Positions 26,376 to 35,237 of a stretch of 64,000 bases of DNA are shown here, piece by piece. Under the pieces are notes generated by a model that ran no database searches, was not told the origin of the DNA, and saw only the letters and a program-made list of their open reading frames with translations. The stretch comes from an uncultured Oscillospiraceae bacterium (lineage in GTDB: Bacteria > Bacillota > Clostridia > Oscillospirales > Ruminococcaceae): NCBI GenBank assembly GCA_905197685.1, contig CAJJZS010000003.1, forward strand, positions 186,001 through 250,000, written 5' to 3'. The position numbers and the translations under genes were made by a program. Each line of letters starts with the position of its first letter. The stretch's first letter is position 1.

Positions 26376-27266
26376 TCAGATTGAATATCTCTGCGCATAT
26401 CCACAGTGGCGGCATAGCTCTTCGGACGGGGTTCGGTGAGAAAATCCTTCATACAAAGCGCGTGCGCGGGGAGAGCGCAAAATCTCTGCTAAGGGTTGTC
26501 TGTATACATTTCCCAAATCAATGCTGCCCTCCGAGTCCAAACAGCAGGGAACCACAGTGCCGTCGCACAAAATCCCAAACTGATCGCGCAGACCGTGACA
26601 AAATACTTGTCGATAGGATTGCTCGGCAGCAAGGTCGGGCCATGCAAATTTTTCGGCAGTTTCCAAGTAAATGCGTGGAGATAAGGAAACGGAAGGACGA
26701 CATTCCAACGCTTCGGCAAGGTCAAAATCAAGACGGAAAAACCGGGTCAGCTCGGAAAGAATATCTACATTTTTCTGGTTTGCCGCTTTTAAGGTTGCGC
26801 TGTCTTTGTTCCAAAGGCGAAGAACAACATAGGTTTTTCCAATATCCGATGCCGCCTTGCAAAATTCCAAAATGTCAGACAGATATTCTTGCAGGGTTTG
26901 CCCGGTTCGATTCGCTTCAAAACTGTGAACCGAAATGCTCACCCGATATAGGGCGGGGGAAGAAAGCAGGATATTTTGCCGACTTTTTAAAAGAGTTCCG
27001 TTGGTAGTCAGCGAAACTTTAAGATTTTCCCGATGGCAAATCTCCAAAAATTCGGGAAGTAACGGGTGCAGCAGCGGTTCCCCCATAATGTGAAAATAAA
27101 CATAATCGGTCATGGGCTTCACCTGCTCGATCAGATGGATAAACTGCGCTTTGTCAATCCATCCCGCAGGACGGTTGGTTTTGGGGCAGAAGTTGCAATT
27201 AAGATTACAGACATTGGTGATTTCAAGATAGGCTTTTTTGAAGGGTTTGCGATTTTTATCCGCCAT
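26376..27266 (-). CDS. Radical SAM protein with SPASM-like C-terminal cysteines
   Basis: 296 residues. CxxxCxxC is at C20, C24 and C27 (TNVCNLNCNFCPKT), followed by the GEPLLHPLLPEFLE loop for SAM binding. The C-terminal cysteine set CHGLRDQFGILCDG...VPCCLD...CRHCGY resembles the SPASM/twitch auxiliary cluster domain of peptide- and protein-modifying enzymes. No precursor peptide was recognised nearby. The ATG at 27266 is preferred over one at 27296 because AAAAAGGAG lies 8 bases upstream. Confidence 0.85.
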   Translation of the reverse strand: MADKNRKPFKKAYLEITNVCNLNCNFCPKTNRPAGWIDKAQFIHLIEQVKPMTDYVYFHIMGEPLLHPLLPEFLEICHRENLKVSLTTNGTLLKSRQNILLSSPALYRVSISVHSFEANRTGQTLQEYLSDILEFCKAASDIGKTYVVLRLWNKDSATLKAANQKNVDILSELTRFFRLDFDLAEALECRPSVSLSPRIYLETAEKFAWPDLAAEQSYRQVFCHGLRDQFGILCDGTVVPCCLDSEGSIDLGNVYRQPLAEILRSPRARALYEGFSHRTPSEELCRHCGYAQRYSI

Positions 27267-27403
27267 GTAAAACGCTCCTTTTTGCTTTAAAATCATGTAT
27301 TCAGTATAACAGAAAAATTAAAAAAGAGCAAAGAGCGGAAGGCAGCAAAACAAGGAAAAATCACTGTGGGGTAAAAGGTTGATTGTTTTTGTTTTGTCAT
27401 ATC

Positions 27404-27443
27404 AAACGCCTTTGTACAGCGATAAATCCATACAAAGGCGTTT
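27404..27443. terminator. Terminator-like hairpin downstream of ABC exporter
   Basis: The perfect 13-base arms AAACGCCTTTGTA (27404-27416) and TACAAAGGCGTTT (27431-27443) lie downstream of the minus-strand ABC gene. The T run is better on the plus strand, so its efficiency for that gene is uncertain. Confidence 0.6.
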
Positions 27444-27488
27444 TTTAAAAGAATTCTTGCCGGAAAATCTTTTCATTTTCTAAGAGTT

Positions 27489-29039
27489 TTATCGGCGAAC
27501 GATAATTTGTTCGTCAAATTGGTCTGCATAGTTTTCTGCATTGTGAGCGATGATAACCAAAGTTTTATCAATTTGAGCAAGGTGTTTCATAAATTCATCT
27601 ATGGTAACCCGATTCATCGCAGAAAAAGGCTCGTCTAAAAGAATCATATCTTTTTCACTGCACAATGCCCGAAGCAGGGCGATAACCTGTTTTTCCCCGC
27701 CGCTCATATTGCGGGGGTTAGTGCTGTTCTTAATATGAGAGATGATGTTAGCAGGAAAATACGATTCATATTTTTTTAGATTTGCCCTGTCATAAGTTCC
27801 GTAGACAGTCACATTTTCCAGATAGGAGGCGTTAAAAATTATTGGGGACTGGGGTACATAACAGATACTTTCGGAGATAAAATCATTGTCGCCCCGACCG
27901 TCATAAAGAACCGAACCGGAATCTGCTTTTTCAAAGCGCATGAGCAGCCGGAAAAATACACTTTTTCCTGCGCCGTTTTCTCCCAGCACCAGATATTTTT
28001 TCGGGAAAGTCAGTTCTGCCGGCGGAGTGTGGATCTCTGCTCCTTCATAGTGTTTTTCCATCGCAGTTGCGCAAATGTTATGAATTGGTAAAGAAGCTGC
28101 GGGAGCTTTCGGAATATTTTTTTCAATGATTGCCGTAATCTTTTTCTGTATCTCGCGGACAGAATGTACCAATCCGATGCAGACATTCATTTCATACATC
28201 GGGTCAATAAATTTTGTACTGTAAGTAAAAGCATTAACCGCCATACCTAAAGTGATGGCGTGACAATTCAGCAAAACGGCAATCGCTGCAAAAACAATAA
28301 GACCGATTGCTTCTACGGAACCGCCATTTAAAACCATAGCAAAGCTGTTTAGCTTCCGAAAATTCATATTGAGATTCAGAACGCGGTTCAGCTCCTCATC
28401 GTGAAGTTCGGACAGTTTTTCGCGTCCCTTTGAATCCAGAATATCGTGAGCCTCATATAAAAGCTTTGCAGAAGCTGTGTATTGTCCGACTCCGTCCATA
28501 TAATCCTTATTCCGTTTAGATAATTTTTTGTCAGTGAGTTTCGGTACAAACACTACCGCAAGGGAGAAAAACAGAATCAGCGCAGCGACAGAAATATCCA
28601 CAAAAAGTATCAGGGATACTCCAAACACAGCAATCATAATAACAGAGCGAATGACAGAAAGCAGCGGACTTAGATAGTTTTGGCACATTTCAGTAATGTC
28701 ATTTGCCTGCATAGAAATGTATTCTACCACATCATACCGGTGATATGCCTCGAAATCGCGTCGAATAACAGCGTCAAAGAAATCTTTTTTGATGGATTTT
28801 TCAAATCTGATGCGGCGGTAATCTGCCAGTCGATTGGAAAAATATGCTTCGGCAAGATAAAGAAAAAAGATGACTGCGTAGACGGCTAAAAGCTTTCCCA
28901 TATAGGAAAATCCCTTTTGGTAGTTATCAATCAGCAAACCGGGAAACAGCAGCATCACTGCGCTGATGACAGCTTCTATCAGGCTTGCTGCAATCGTAGC
29001 GGCAATATACCAGCGTATTGTATGGAGATACTTTCTCAA
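27489..29039 (-). CDS. ABC transporter ATP-binding/permease protein (single half-exporter)
   Basis: 516 residues: a six-helix exporter membrane domain (residues about 10-290) then a compact nucleotide-binding domain. Walker A GENGAGKS is at about 350-357, with signature MSGGEKQV, Walker B MILLDEPFSAMN with catalytic Glu, and IIAHN H-loop. It is shorter than most exporters, and the A-loop region is divergent. It is not adjacent to a partner, so a homodimer is likely. It has a TTGACA promoter and a perfect 25-bp palindrome in the early transcribed region, indicating tight repression. Confidence 0.9.
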   Translation of the reverse strand: MRKYLHTIRWYIAATIAASLIEAVISAVMLLFPGLLIDNYQKGFSYMGKLLAVYAVIFFLYLAEAYFSNRLADYRRIRFEKSIKKDFFDAVIRRDFEAYHRYDVVEYISMQANDITEMCQNYLSPLLSVIRSVIMIAVFGVSLILFVDISVAALILFFSLAVVFVPKLTDKKLSKRNKDYMDGVGQYTASAKLLYEAHDILDSKGREKLSELHDEELNRVLNLNMNFRKLNSFAMVLNGGSVEAIGLIVFAAIAVLLNCHAITLGMAVNAFTYSTKFIDPMYEMNVCIGLVHSVREIQKKITAIIEKNIPKAPAASLPIHNICATAMEKHYEGAEIHTPPAELTFPKKYLVLGENGAGKSVFFRLLMRFEKADSGSVLYDGRGDNDFISESICYVPQSPIIFNASYLENVTVYGTYDRANLKKYESYFPANIISHIKNSTNPRNMSGGEKQVIALLRALCSEKDMILLDEPFSAMNRVTIDEFMKHLAQIDKTLVIIAHNAENYADQFDEQIIVRR

Positions 29040-29080
29040 TTTTTATACCCTCCTCTTAGACTTTATGCTGATTTGTTAAT

Positions 29081-29105
29081 GTACAAAAGGGATTCCCTTT
29101 TGTAC
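29081..29105. promoter_or_regulatory. Perfect palindromic operator of the ABC exporter
   Basis: The arms GTACAAAAGGGA (29081-29092) and TCCCTTTTGTAC (29094-29105) are perfectly complementary around one T. It starts a few bases after the predicted transcription start and ends 41 bases before the start codon. It could be a repressor site or an RNA hairpin. Confidence 0.75.
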
Positions 29106-29115
29106 CGATATTCTA

Positions 29116-29144
29116 AAAATATCAGAAGAGGAGATAAGTGTCAA
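29116..29144 (-). promoter_or_regulatory. Promoter of the ABC exporter
   Basis: On the minus strand: TTGACA (29144-29139), 17 bp, TATTTT (29121-29116). Confidence 0.7.
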
Positions 29145-29269
29145 TAAAATTTGTTTGATTTGTGTTTTTTGTCAGATGTTGATACCAGGTTTTGTCCGAA
29201 TTATCCAAAGAATAATCTGTCTGCATTTGTTTATCTGCATTGCTCCCATCAATTCAAAGCGAGGATTGG

Positions 29270-29298
29270 TTGAAGGCAGTTGCCCTTTCTGATATAAT
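29270..29298 (+). promoter_or_regulatory. Promoter of rlmD
   Basis: TTGAAG (29270-29275), 17 bp, consensus TATAAT (29293-29298), with the start codon 39 bases downstream. Confidence 0.72.
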
Positions 29299-29337
29299 AA
29301 AACAAAAAAGAGCAAGGGATTGCAGCAGGAGGATATT

Positions 29338-30969
29338 ATGTTAAAAAAGAATCAAGTGGAGGAAGCGGTTATCACCGCAATGTCTTCAGACGGAAACGGA
29401 ATTGCAAAGCTGGACGGAATGGTTGTGTTTGTTCCCTATACAGCGGTCGGAGACCGATTAAAAATAAAAATTGTCAAAGTGCAGAAAAACTACGCTTTCG
29501 GTATCATACAGGAAATTTTAACCCCGTCCGCAGACCGTGTGGAGGACGGATGTCCGATTTATCAGAAATGCGGAGGCTGCGCATTTCGCCATATCTCCTA
29601 TCAGGCAGAGCTTCGGCATAAGGCAGAGTTTGTGGAATCCAACTTAAAACGCTTGGGCGGGGTAACGCCGCAAATGTTGCCGATTACTCCCTCTCCTCTG
29701 CAAAAAGAGTACCGCAATAAGGCGCAGTACCCCATTCGCGAAACGGACGGAGAGGTGCAGGCAGGATTTTTTGCAAAGCGCAGCCACCGTGTTATTTCCT
29801 GCGCAGGGTGTGATTTGCAGCCGGCATTTTTCCAGGATATTTTGGAATATACCAAGCAGTTTTTGCAGGATAAAAAGATTTCTGCCTATGAGGAAGAAAC
29901 AGGAAAAGGAACCGTTCGCCACTTGTATCTTCGCTGGGGCGAGGTTTCCGGCGAAGTGATGGTTTGTTTGGTTGTCAATGGGAATAAGCTGCCCTTTGCA
30001 CAGGAGTATGTAGAAGGTCTGCTTGAAGTTTGTCCAAAGGTGGCTTCGGTGGTGCTGAATATCAATCAGGGAAAAGATAATGTTATTTTGGGGCAAAAGT
30101 GCGTCACCTTGTACGGAAAGGATACTATTGAGGATACCTTGTGCGGTGTGACCTTTGAATTGTCTCCGCAAAGTTTCTACCAGGTAAATCGTCAGGCAGC
30201 GCAGAAGTTGTATCGTTTGGCAGCAGAATTAGCTGACTTTCGTGGAGATGAGCTGTTGGTTGACCTTTACTGCGGCGCAGGAACTATCGGTTTGTCGATG
30301 GCAAATCAGGTTCGTGAGCTAATCGGTGTGGAAATTGTGCCGGAAGCGGTTGAAAATGCAAAAGCAAATGCGGCACACTGTGGGGTAAAGAACGCAACCT
30401 TCCTCTGCGCAGATGCAAAACAGGCAGCGTCGGAGCTTGCAGCGCAGAATCTGTGTCCCGATGTGATTGTGGTAGACCCTCCGCGCAAAGGCTGTGACCT
30501 TGAGGTTCTTCAGGCAATCGCTCAGATGTCTCCACAGAAATTGATTTATATCTCCTGCAACAGTGCATCGCTGGCGCGCGACTGCAAAGAGTTGGAGAAA
30601 CTGGGCTACCATACTCTGAAAGCCGCTCCTGTTGACCTCTTCCCAAGGACAACACACGTGGAGACGGTTGTTTTGCTTTCCAAGGGAGAAATCGACTCGA
30701 AGAAAGTGCGGGTGGAGTTCTCACTGGAGGATATGGATATGTCCGGTTTCCAGAAGGGCGCGACTTATGAGCAGATCAAGGCGTATGTGCTGGAGCATTC
30801 TGGCTTGAAGGTATCTTCCCTGTACATCTCACAGATAAAACGCAAATGCGGGTTGGAGGTTGGGCAGAACTATAATTTGTCGAAAAAGGAAGATGCCAAA
30901 GTGCCGCAGTGTCCGCCAGAAAAAGAGAGCGCAATTAGGGAAGCACTGAAATTTTACAATCTTATATAG
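29338..30969 (+). CDS. rlmD: 23S rRNA (uracil-C5)-methyltransferase RlmD/RumA family, with element-derived C-terminal tail
   Basis: An N-terminal TRAM domain (residues about 1-60) is followed by an iron-sulfur cysteine set (CPIYQKCGGCAF and a later SCAGC), the SAM-binding LYCGAGTIGLSMA, DPPRKG, and the catalytic YISCNSASLARDC. It methylates a 23S rRNA uridine at C5. Host coding ends at E442-T443-V444, encoded by GAGACGGT at 30661. The remaining 99 residues (Lys/Glu-rich, ending in KFYNLI) come from the inserted mobile element. All catalytic motifs lie upstream of the junction, so activity is probably kept. The ATG at 29338 follows AGGAGGAT. Confidence 0.92.
   Translation: MLKKNQVEEAVITAMSSDGNGIAKLDGMVVFVPYTAVGDRLKIKIVKVQKNYAFGIIQEILTPSADRVEDGCPIYQKCGGCAFRHISYQAELRHKAEFVESNLKRLGGVTPQMLPITPSPLQKEYRNKAQYPIRETDGEVQAGFFAKRSHRVISCAGCDLQPAFFQDILEYTKQFLQDKKISAYEEETGKGTVRHLYLRWGEVSGEVMVCLVVNGNKLPFAQEYVEGLLEVCPKVASVVLNINQGKDNVILGQKCVTLYGKDTIEDTLCGVTFELSPQSFYQVNRQAAQKLYRLAAELADFRGDELLVDLYCGAGTIGLSMANQVRELIGVEIVPEAVENAKANAAHCGVKNATFLCADAKQAASELAAQNLCPDVIVVDPPRKGCDLEVLQAIAQMSPQKLIYISCNSASLARDCKELEKLGYHTLKAAPVDLFPRTTHVETVVLLSKGEIDSKKVRVEFSLEDMDMSGFQKGATYEQIKAYVLEHSGLKVSSLYISQIKRKCGLEVGQNYNLSKKEDAKVPQCPPEKESAIREALKFYNLI
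30661..30668 (+). other. attL core (within rlmD)
   Basis: GAGACGGT encodes the conserved E-T-V of RlmD. Sequence to the left is host, to the right element. The matching core is at 43322-43329. Confidence 0.78.
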
Positions 30970-31001
30970 CATATAAATACAACAAAAAATCTAAACTTTT
31001 T

Positions 31002-31041
31002 AAAAGGCTGTACCACAGATTCTCGGCGGTACAGCTTTTTT
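31002..31041. terminator. Terminator after rlmD tail
   Basis: AAAAGGCTGTACC (31002-31014) pairs with GGTACAGCTTTTT (31028-31040) with one wobble. It lies between convergent rlmD and the AraC gene. Confidence 0.8.
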
Positions 31042-31090
31042 ATGGAGTTTATCCCTTTTCATTTTCGCTAACTCTCATACCGATGTATGG

Positions 31091-32005
31091 TCATTTTCTG
31101 AGATTTTTCCGATACTCTTTTGGCAATACGCCAAAATGACGCTTGAAGGTGTCTGAAAAACGGCTTTGACTATCGTACCCTACTTTTCTGGCAACATCTG
31201 CCACGCTCAAATCGGTGGACTGGAGAAGCTGCGCAGCGGCTTCCATACGGTGTTCACGAATATGTGCAGCAATCGATGTCCCATAGATTTCCTTAAACAT
31301 ATTTTTTAAGGTAGTTGGATTCATCAGATACTGTTTTGACAGGGATTCGATGGAGCACCGCTGTTCAAGATTTTCAATCAGCTGGTCATGTACCTGACGG
31401 ATGATCTCCACCTGCTCTGAACGGTACTCTGTCAGGTGTTTTTCACGGCTGACTTCCATGCCGCTTAATACGAGCAGAAGCTCCAGAACTTTAACTTTTT
31501 GCCATGTTGTCCGCGTTTCTTCCGGCGATTGATAAAGTGCCTGAAAGATTTGCTGGACAATTTCGTTTCCTGCCAGCACCGTACATGTTCCGCCTTTACA
31601 ATATTTTTCGAGCAACAGTTCCCCTGTGACAGAAGAACCTGCTAAAGGCATTGGCGGCGCATCAGTCAGCTGTTCCAGATCAATGCAAATCACGATACCT
31701 TCATAGGAACCGTTTGGAAGAGTGACAATGGAATTAACGCACGTATCCATTGTATTCAGCGAAAAATCACCTGACCCAAGATAAATCTGGTTCCCACCAT
31801 ACATATTCCATCCGATCTTACCTGATATACAATAGTTGATCTCCATCACATGAGCCAATGGCTCATGGCAGAATCGAAAACTGTCTTGACCGGATACGGA
31901 AAAAAATGTGATCCCAATACCGGGATATAGCTCTGTCATTTCCCCATGTGGCTCCCCTGTTTCACGATGGACAGCCTTCAAAATTTCTTTTTGCTTCTGT
32001 TTCAC
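31091..32005 (-). CDS. AraC family transcriptional regulator
   Basis: 304 residues with a sensory N-terminal part and a C-terminal double helix-turn-helix (about 205-300: SIESLSKQYLMNPTTLKNMF, then DLSVADVARKVGYDSQSRFSDTF and the FKRHFGVLPKEYR signature). It lies 14 bases downstream of an ArsR gene on the same strand and within a metal-resistance cluster, so it may belong to the same operon. The effector is unknown. AAGGGGGAAA precedes the start. Confidence 0.88.
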   Translation of the reverse strand: MKQKQKEILKAVHRETGEPHGEMTELYPGIGITFFSVSGQDSFRFCHEPLAHVMEINYCISGKIGWNMYGGNQIYLGSGDFSLNTMDTCVNSIVTLPNGSYEGIVICIDLEQLTDAPPMPLAGSSVTGELLLEKYCKGGTCTVLAGNEIVQQIFQALYQSPEETRTTWQKVKVLELLLVLSGMEVSREKHLTEYRSEQVEIIRQVHDQLIENLEQRCSIESLSKQYLMNPTTLKNMFKEIYGTSIAAHIREHRMEAAAQLLQSTDLSVADVARKVGYDSQSRFSDTFKRHFGVLPKEYRKNLRK

Positions 32006-32019
32006 CTCAGTTTCCCCCT

Positions 32020-32409
32020 TTATTCCGGACAGGCAATCGCCATGACCTGTTCGATAGTTTTATGCAGCAGCCGGGCCTGACTATTGTCTGCGGCCTTATA
32101 ATAGACTTCCTTGCCCTCTCTGCGGCTCACGATCAGATCACAGCTTCGGAGCGCACGCAAATGGTGGGAGACGGCAGGACTGGACATATCCAGCAGGGCA
32201 GAAATGTTAATAACACATTGCTCTGTATGGCACAAAAGCCAGAAAATGCGTATCCGTGTGGTATCGCTAAGTTGCTTGAAAATATCTGCTACGGTTTCAA
32301 ACCGGCTTACCTGAAACAGTGCTGTCTCTAAATTCGCAAGATCATGTGAAGCATCATGTTCATGGGGTAATATCTTATTTTTCACGCTCATTTCTCCTTT
32401 TTCGCTCAT
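32020..32409 (-). CDS. ArsR/SmtB family metal-responsive repressor
   Basis: 129 residues with a winged helix (LSDTTRIRIFWLL...VINISALLDMSSPAVSHHLRAL) and an N-terminal His-rich stretch (LPHEHDASHD) like Zn/Cd-sensing SmtB/ZiaR members. C59 and C64 in HTEQC are further possible ligands. Divergent from the HMA/P-ATPase genes, whose promoter region it probably represses. The ATG at 32409 is kept because the alternative at 32391 is only two bases from its Shine-Dalgarno, but the start is uncertain. Confidence 0.86.
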   Translation of the reverse strand: MSEKGEMSVKNKILPHEHDASHDLANLETALFQVSRFETVADIFKQLSDTTRIRIFWLLCHTEQCVINISALLDMSSPAVSHHLRALRSCDLIVSRREGKEVYYKAADNSQARLLHKTIEQVMAIACPE

Positions 32410-32454
32410 TTGGTAATTTCTTTCGCCTGTTTGGCAGTGGCTACACTGGATATA

Positions 32455-32513
32455 TTGACTTTGGTGTCTGCGTGAATTATACTACAGTCATGACGATTAA
32501 ACAACCACTTAAT
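32455..32513 (+). promoter_or_regulatory. Promoter and candidate ArsR operator for HMA/P-ATPase genes
   Basis: TTGACT (32455-32460), 17 bp, TATACT (32478-32483). Just downstream ATTAA (32496-32500) and TTAAT (32509-32513) form a dyad like SmtB-type operators. Confidence 0.72.
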
Positions 32514-32547
32514 TGTTAAAAATCATTTTCAAAAGGAGATTTTTCTT

Positions 32548-32766
32548 ATGAAGAAGACTTACAAAATTGAAGTTGACTGCGCAAACTGCGCAAATCTGAT
32601 GGAAGATGCTGCCCGCAAGACTGCTGGTGTGGCCGCCGCTACCGTGAATTTTATGACGCAGAAGATGATCGTGGAATTTGACGAGGGGCAGGAACCCGGT
32701 GCAGTTATGCAGAATGTGCTGAAGGCCTGCAAGAAGGTAGAACCCGACTGCGAGATTGCCCTCTGA
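32548..32766 (+). CDS. Stand-alone heavy-metal-associated (HMA) domain protein
   Basis: 72 residues with a beta-alpha-beta-beta-alpha-beta ferredoxin fold and metal-binding CxxC at C11/C14 (DCANCANLMEDAA). P-type Zn/Cd ATPases usually carry this domain at their N-terminus. Here the ATPase downstream lacks it and the domain is a separate gene 107 bases upstream. It probably hands metal to the pump. AAAAGGAGA precedes the ATG, and a strong terminator follows, so it may be made in excess over the ATPase. Confidence 0.9.
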   Translation: MKKTYKIEVDCANCANLMEDAARKTAGVAAATVNFMTQKMIVEFDEGQEPGAVMQNVLKACKKVEPDCEIAL

Positions 32767-32780
32767 TCATCGGATACCGC

Positions 32781-32825
32781 GAAAAAAGCGCCTGGACTGT
32801 ACGCGGGTTTTCAGGCGCTTTTTTC
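32781..32825 (+). terminator. Terminator/attenuator between HMA protein and P-ATPase
   Basis: The perfect 14-base arms GAAAAAAGCGCCTG (32781-32794) and CAGGCGCTTTTTTC (32812-32825). The ATPase downstream has no obvious separate promoter, so this hairpin would set the expression ratio. Confidence 0.82.
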
Positions 32826-32872
32826 ACCAGAAACAAATAAACATTTGAGCAATTATTGAAAGGAGTGCTATC

Positions 32873-34876
32873 ATGCAGGAAATGATCGAAAGCGGCCTTC
32901 TGGTCGTTGTAACGATTTTATCTATCATCCTTCTGTGCATCGGACAGGGAAAAAATAGCGGCATGACCAAAAAGCAAAAGGTCATGCTGTGGCGCATCTT
33001 GATTGCAACCGTGCTTCTGCTGGGCTTACAGCTTTTGGGCGCAGAGGCATTTGACCAACTGGGCGCAGCTGGGCGCTGGGTTCGTTTGGCGCTTCATCTG
33101 GTCGACTACCTGATTATCGGTTACGATATTCTGAAAAAAGCCTTCAAAGGCATCCTGAACCGTCAGGTGTTTGATGAAAACTTCCTGATGGCTGTCGCTA
33201 CCCTGGGCGCGCTTGCACTGGCAATCTATGAAAATGGTGAGTATCTGGAAGTGATCGCCGTCATGCTGTTCTACCAGGTCGGTGAGTGGTTCCAGAGTTA
33301 CGCCGTGGGGCGCAGCCGACGAAACATCAGCGACCTGATGGACATCCGCCCCGACTATGCGAACATCGAACGTGATGGAAAATTGGAGAAGGTCGATCCC
33401 GATGAAGTGGAGATTGGCAGCATTATCGTTGTGCAGCCGGGTGAGAAAGTGCCCATCGATGGCGTCATTGTTGAGGGAACTTCTACGCTGAACACGGCTG
33501 CGCTGACTGGTGAGTCAATGCCCCGTGATGCCAAGACCGGCGATGAGGTCATCAGCGGCTGCATCAACATGACGGGTGTGCTGAAAATCAAGACCAGCAA
33601 AGAATTCGGCGAATCCACCGTTTCCAAAATTCTTGATCTGGTTGAGAATGCTTCCTCCCGCAAGTCCAAATCCGAGGACTTTATCTCCCGTTTTGCCCGC
33701 ATCTATACCCCGGCAGTCTGCTATGCGGCCCTGGCCCTGGCAATTCTTCCGCCGCTGGTTCAGATGCTCGGTATGGGACTGGCTCCTGCATGGGAGACAT
33801 GGATTTACCGTGCCTTGACCTTCCTGGTTGCCAGCTGTCCCTGTGCGCTGGTTATCAGTATCCCTCTGAGTTTCTTTGCCGGTATTGGCGGCGCTAGCCG
33901 GGCCGGCGTTCTGGTGAAAGGTTCCAACTATTTGGAAACGCTGTCGCAGGTCAAAACGGTTGTCTTTGATAAGACAGGCACACTGACTCAAGGAGTATTT
34001 GAAGTAAACGGCATCCATCACAACGAGATAGAGGATGCCAAACTGGTGGAGTATGCCGCCCTGGCAGAGTCCGCTTCCAGCCATCCCATCAGCAAGAGCC
34101 TTCAGCGTGCATACGGCAAGGAGATTGACCGCTCCCGTGTCAGCGACATTCAGGAGATCAGCGGCAACGGTGTCATTGCGAAAGTAGACGGCGTTGAAGT
34201 AGCGGCAGGCAACGATAAACTGATGCATCGTCTCGGAATCGAACCAATTCCCTGTCACAGTGTCGGCACCATTATCCATATGGCGCTTAACGGGGAGTAT
34301 GCCGGGCATATCGTCATTGCTGACATTGAGAAACCGCACAGTAAAGAAGCTCTCCGGGCGCTGAAGGCCGCTGGAGTCCGCAAGACAGTCATGCTGACCG
34401 GCGACGCTAAAAAGGTAGCTGATAAGGTGGCCTCAGATTTGGGGATTGACCAGGTGTACAGTGAGCTGCTGCCTGCTGACAAAGTTTCCAAGGTAGAGGA
34501 ACTGCTGGAGCATAAGTCCTCTGACAAAGACAAAGTCGCCTTTGTCGGTGATGGCATCAACGATGCTCCTGTGCTGCGCCGTGCGGATATTGGTATTGCT
34601 ATGGGCGCAATGGGTTCCGATGCTGCCATTGAGGCTGCCGATGTAGTCCTGATGGACGATGATCCGCTGCAGATCCCGAAGGCAGTCAAAATTTCCCGCA
34701 AGTGTCTGCGCATCGTTTATCAGAACATAGTGCTTTCCATCGTTATTAAACTTGCCTGCCTGATTTTGGTTGCCATTGGCATTGCCAATATGTGGCTTGC
34801 AGTTTTCGCAGACGTTGGTGTTATGGTTCTTGCTGTTCTGAATGCAATCCGTGCGCTGCGTGTGCAGAATCTATAA
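32873..34876 (+). CDS. Heavy-metal P-type ATPase (Zn/Cd/Pb type)
   Basis: 667 residues, type IB. The actuator TGES is at 212-215, the metal-selecting CPC at 322-324 (SCPCAL), the phosphorylated Asp in DKTGT at 366-370, the nucleotide-domain HP at 404-405 and GDGINDAP at 559-566. CPC with the surrounding context fits the ZntA/CadA (Zn2+, Cd2+, Pb2+) group rather than copper pumps, an inference from motif type. The N-terminal HMA domain is absent and encoded separately upstream. It exports metal from the cytoplasm. AAAGGAGTG precedes the ATG. Confidence 0.93.
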   Translation: MQEMIESGLLVVVTILSIILLCIGQGKNSGMTKKQKVMLWRILIATVLLLGLQLLGAEAFDQLGAAGRWVRLALHLVDYLIIGYDILKKAFKGILNRQVFDENFLMAVATLGALALAIYENGEYLEVIAVMLFYQVGEWFQSYAVGRSRRNISDLMDIRPDYANIERDGKLEKVDPDEVEIGSIIVVQPGEKVPIDGVIVEGTSTLNTAALTGESMPRDAKTGDEVISGCINMTGVLKIKTSKEFGESTVSKILDLVENASSRKSKSEDFISRFARIYTPAVCYAALALAILPPLVQMLGMGLAPAWETWIYRALTFLVASCPCALVISIPLSFFAGIGGASRAGVLVKGSNYLETLSQVKTVVFDKTGTLTQGVFEVNGIHHNEIEDAKLVEYAALAESASSHPISKSLQRAYGKEIDRSRVSDIQEISGNGVIAKVDGVEVAAGNDKLMHRLGIEPIPCHSVGTIIHMALNGEYAGHIVIADIEKPHSKEALRALKAAGVRKTVMLTGDAKKVADKVASDLGIDQVYSELLPADKVSKVEELLEHKSSDKDKVAFVGDGINDAPVLRRADIGIAMGAMGSDAAIEAADVVLMDDDPLQIPKAVKISRKCLRIVYQNIVLSIVIKLACLILVAIGIANMWLAVFADVGVMVLAVLNAIRALRVQNL

Positions 34877-34898
34877 ATGAACCCGTAAACAAAGCCAA

Positions 34899-34926
34899 GG
34901 GCGCAGGATGAAACAAGCCTGCGCCC
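34899..34926 (+). terminator. Terminator between P-ATPase and second ArsR
   Basis: The arms GGGCGCAGG (34899-34907) and CCTGCGCCC (34918-34926) are perfect. A weak T run suggests partial termination. Confidence 0.65.
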
Positions 34927-34946
34927 ATTTTAACAGGTGATTGAAT

Positions 34947-35237
34947 ATGGCTACTTTTGCGAATGAAACAACCCTACGGCAAACAGCCGACTTTTTCAAG
35001 ATATTAGGCGATCCTACCAGAGTCAAACTTCTCCTTCTGCTATCCCAAAATGAGTATTGTGTCAGTGAATTAGCCGAGCAGACCGGCATGACCAATTCTG
35101 CCGTATCACATCAAATCAGTTTGCTGAGAGCAAAACGACTGCTGCGCAGGCACAAGTCCGGCAAGCAGGTATATTACTCTACTACTAAACCCAAAATTGA
35201 CAAACTTATTGGACTGGTGCAGAACTACCTAAATTAA
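34947..35237 (+). CDS. ArsR/SmtB family repressor (second copy)
   Basis: 96 residues, winged helix with LGDPTRVKLLLLLSQNEYCVSELAEQ, then TGMTNSAVSHQISLL and KSGKQVYYS. The ELCVC-like position is EYCVSE with a single Cys, so its metal site differs from the first ArsR of the element. The ATG at 34947 has AGGTGA 6 bases upstream, and an in-frame TTG at 34941 is less likely. It follows the P-ATPase, possibly co-transcribed by read-through. Confidence 0.87.
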   Translation: MATFANETTLRQTADFFKILGDPTRVKLLLLLSQNEYCVSELAEQTGMTNSAVSHQISLLRAKRLLRRHKSGKQVYYSTTKPKIDKLIGLVQNYLN

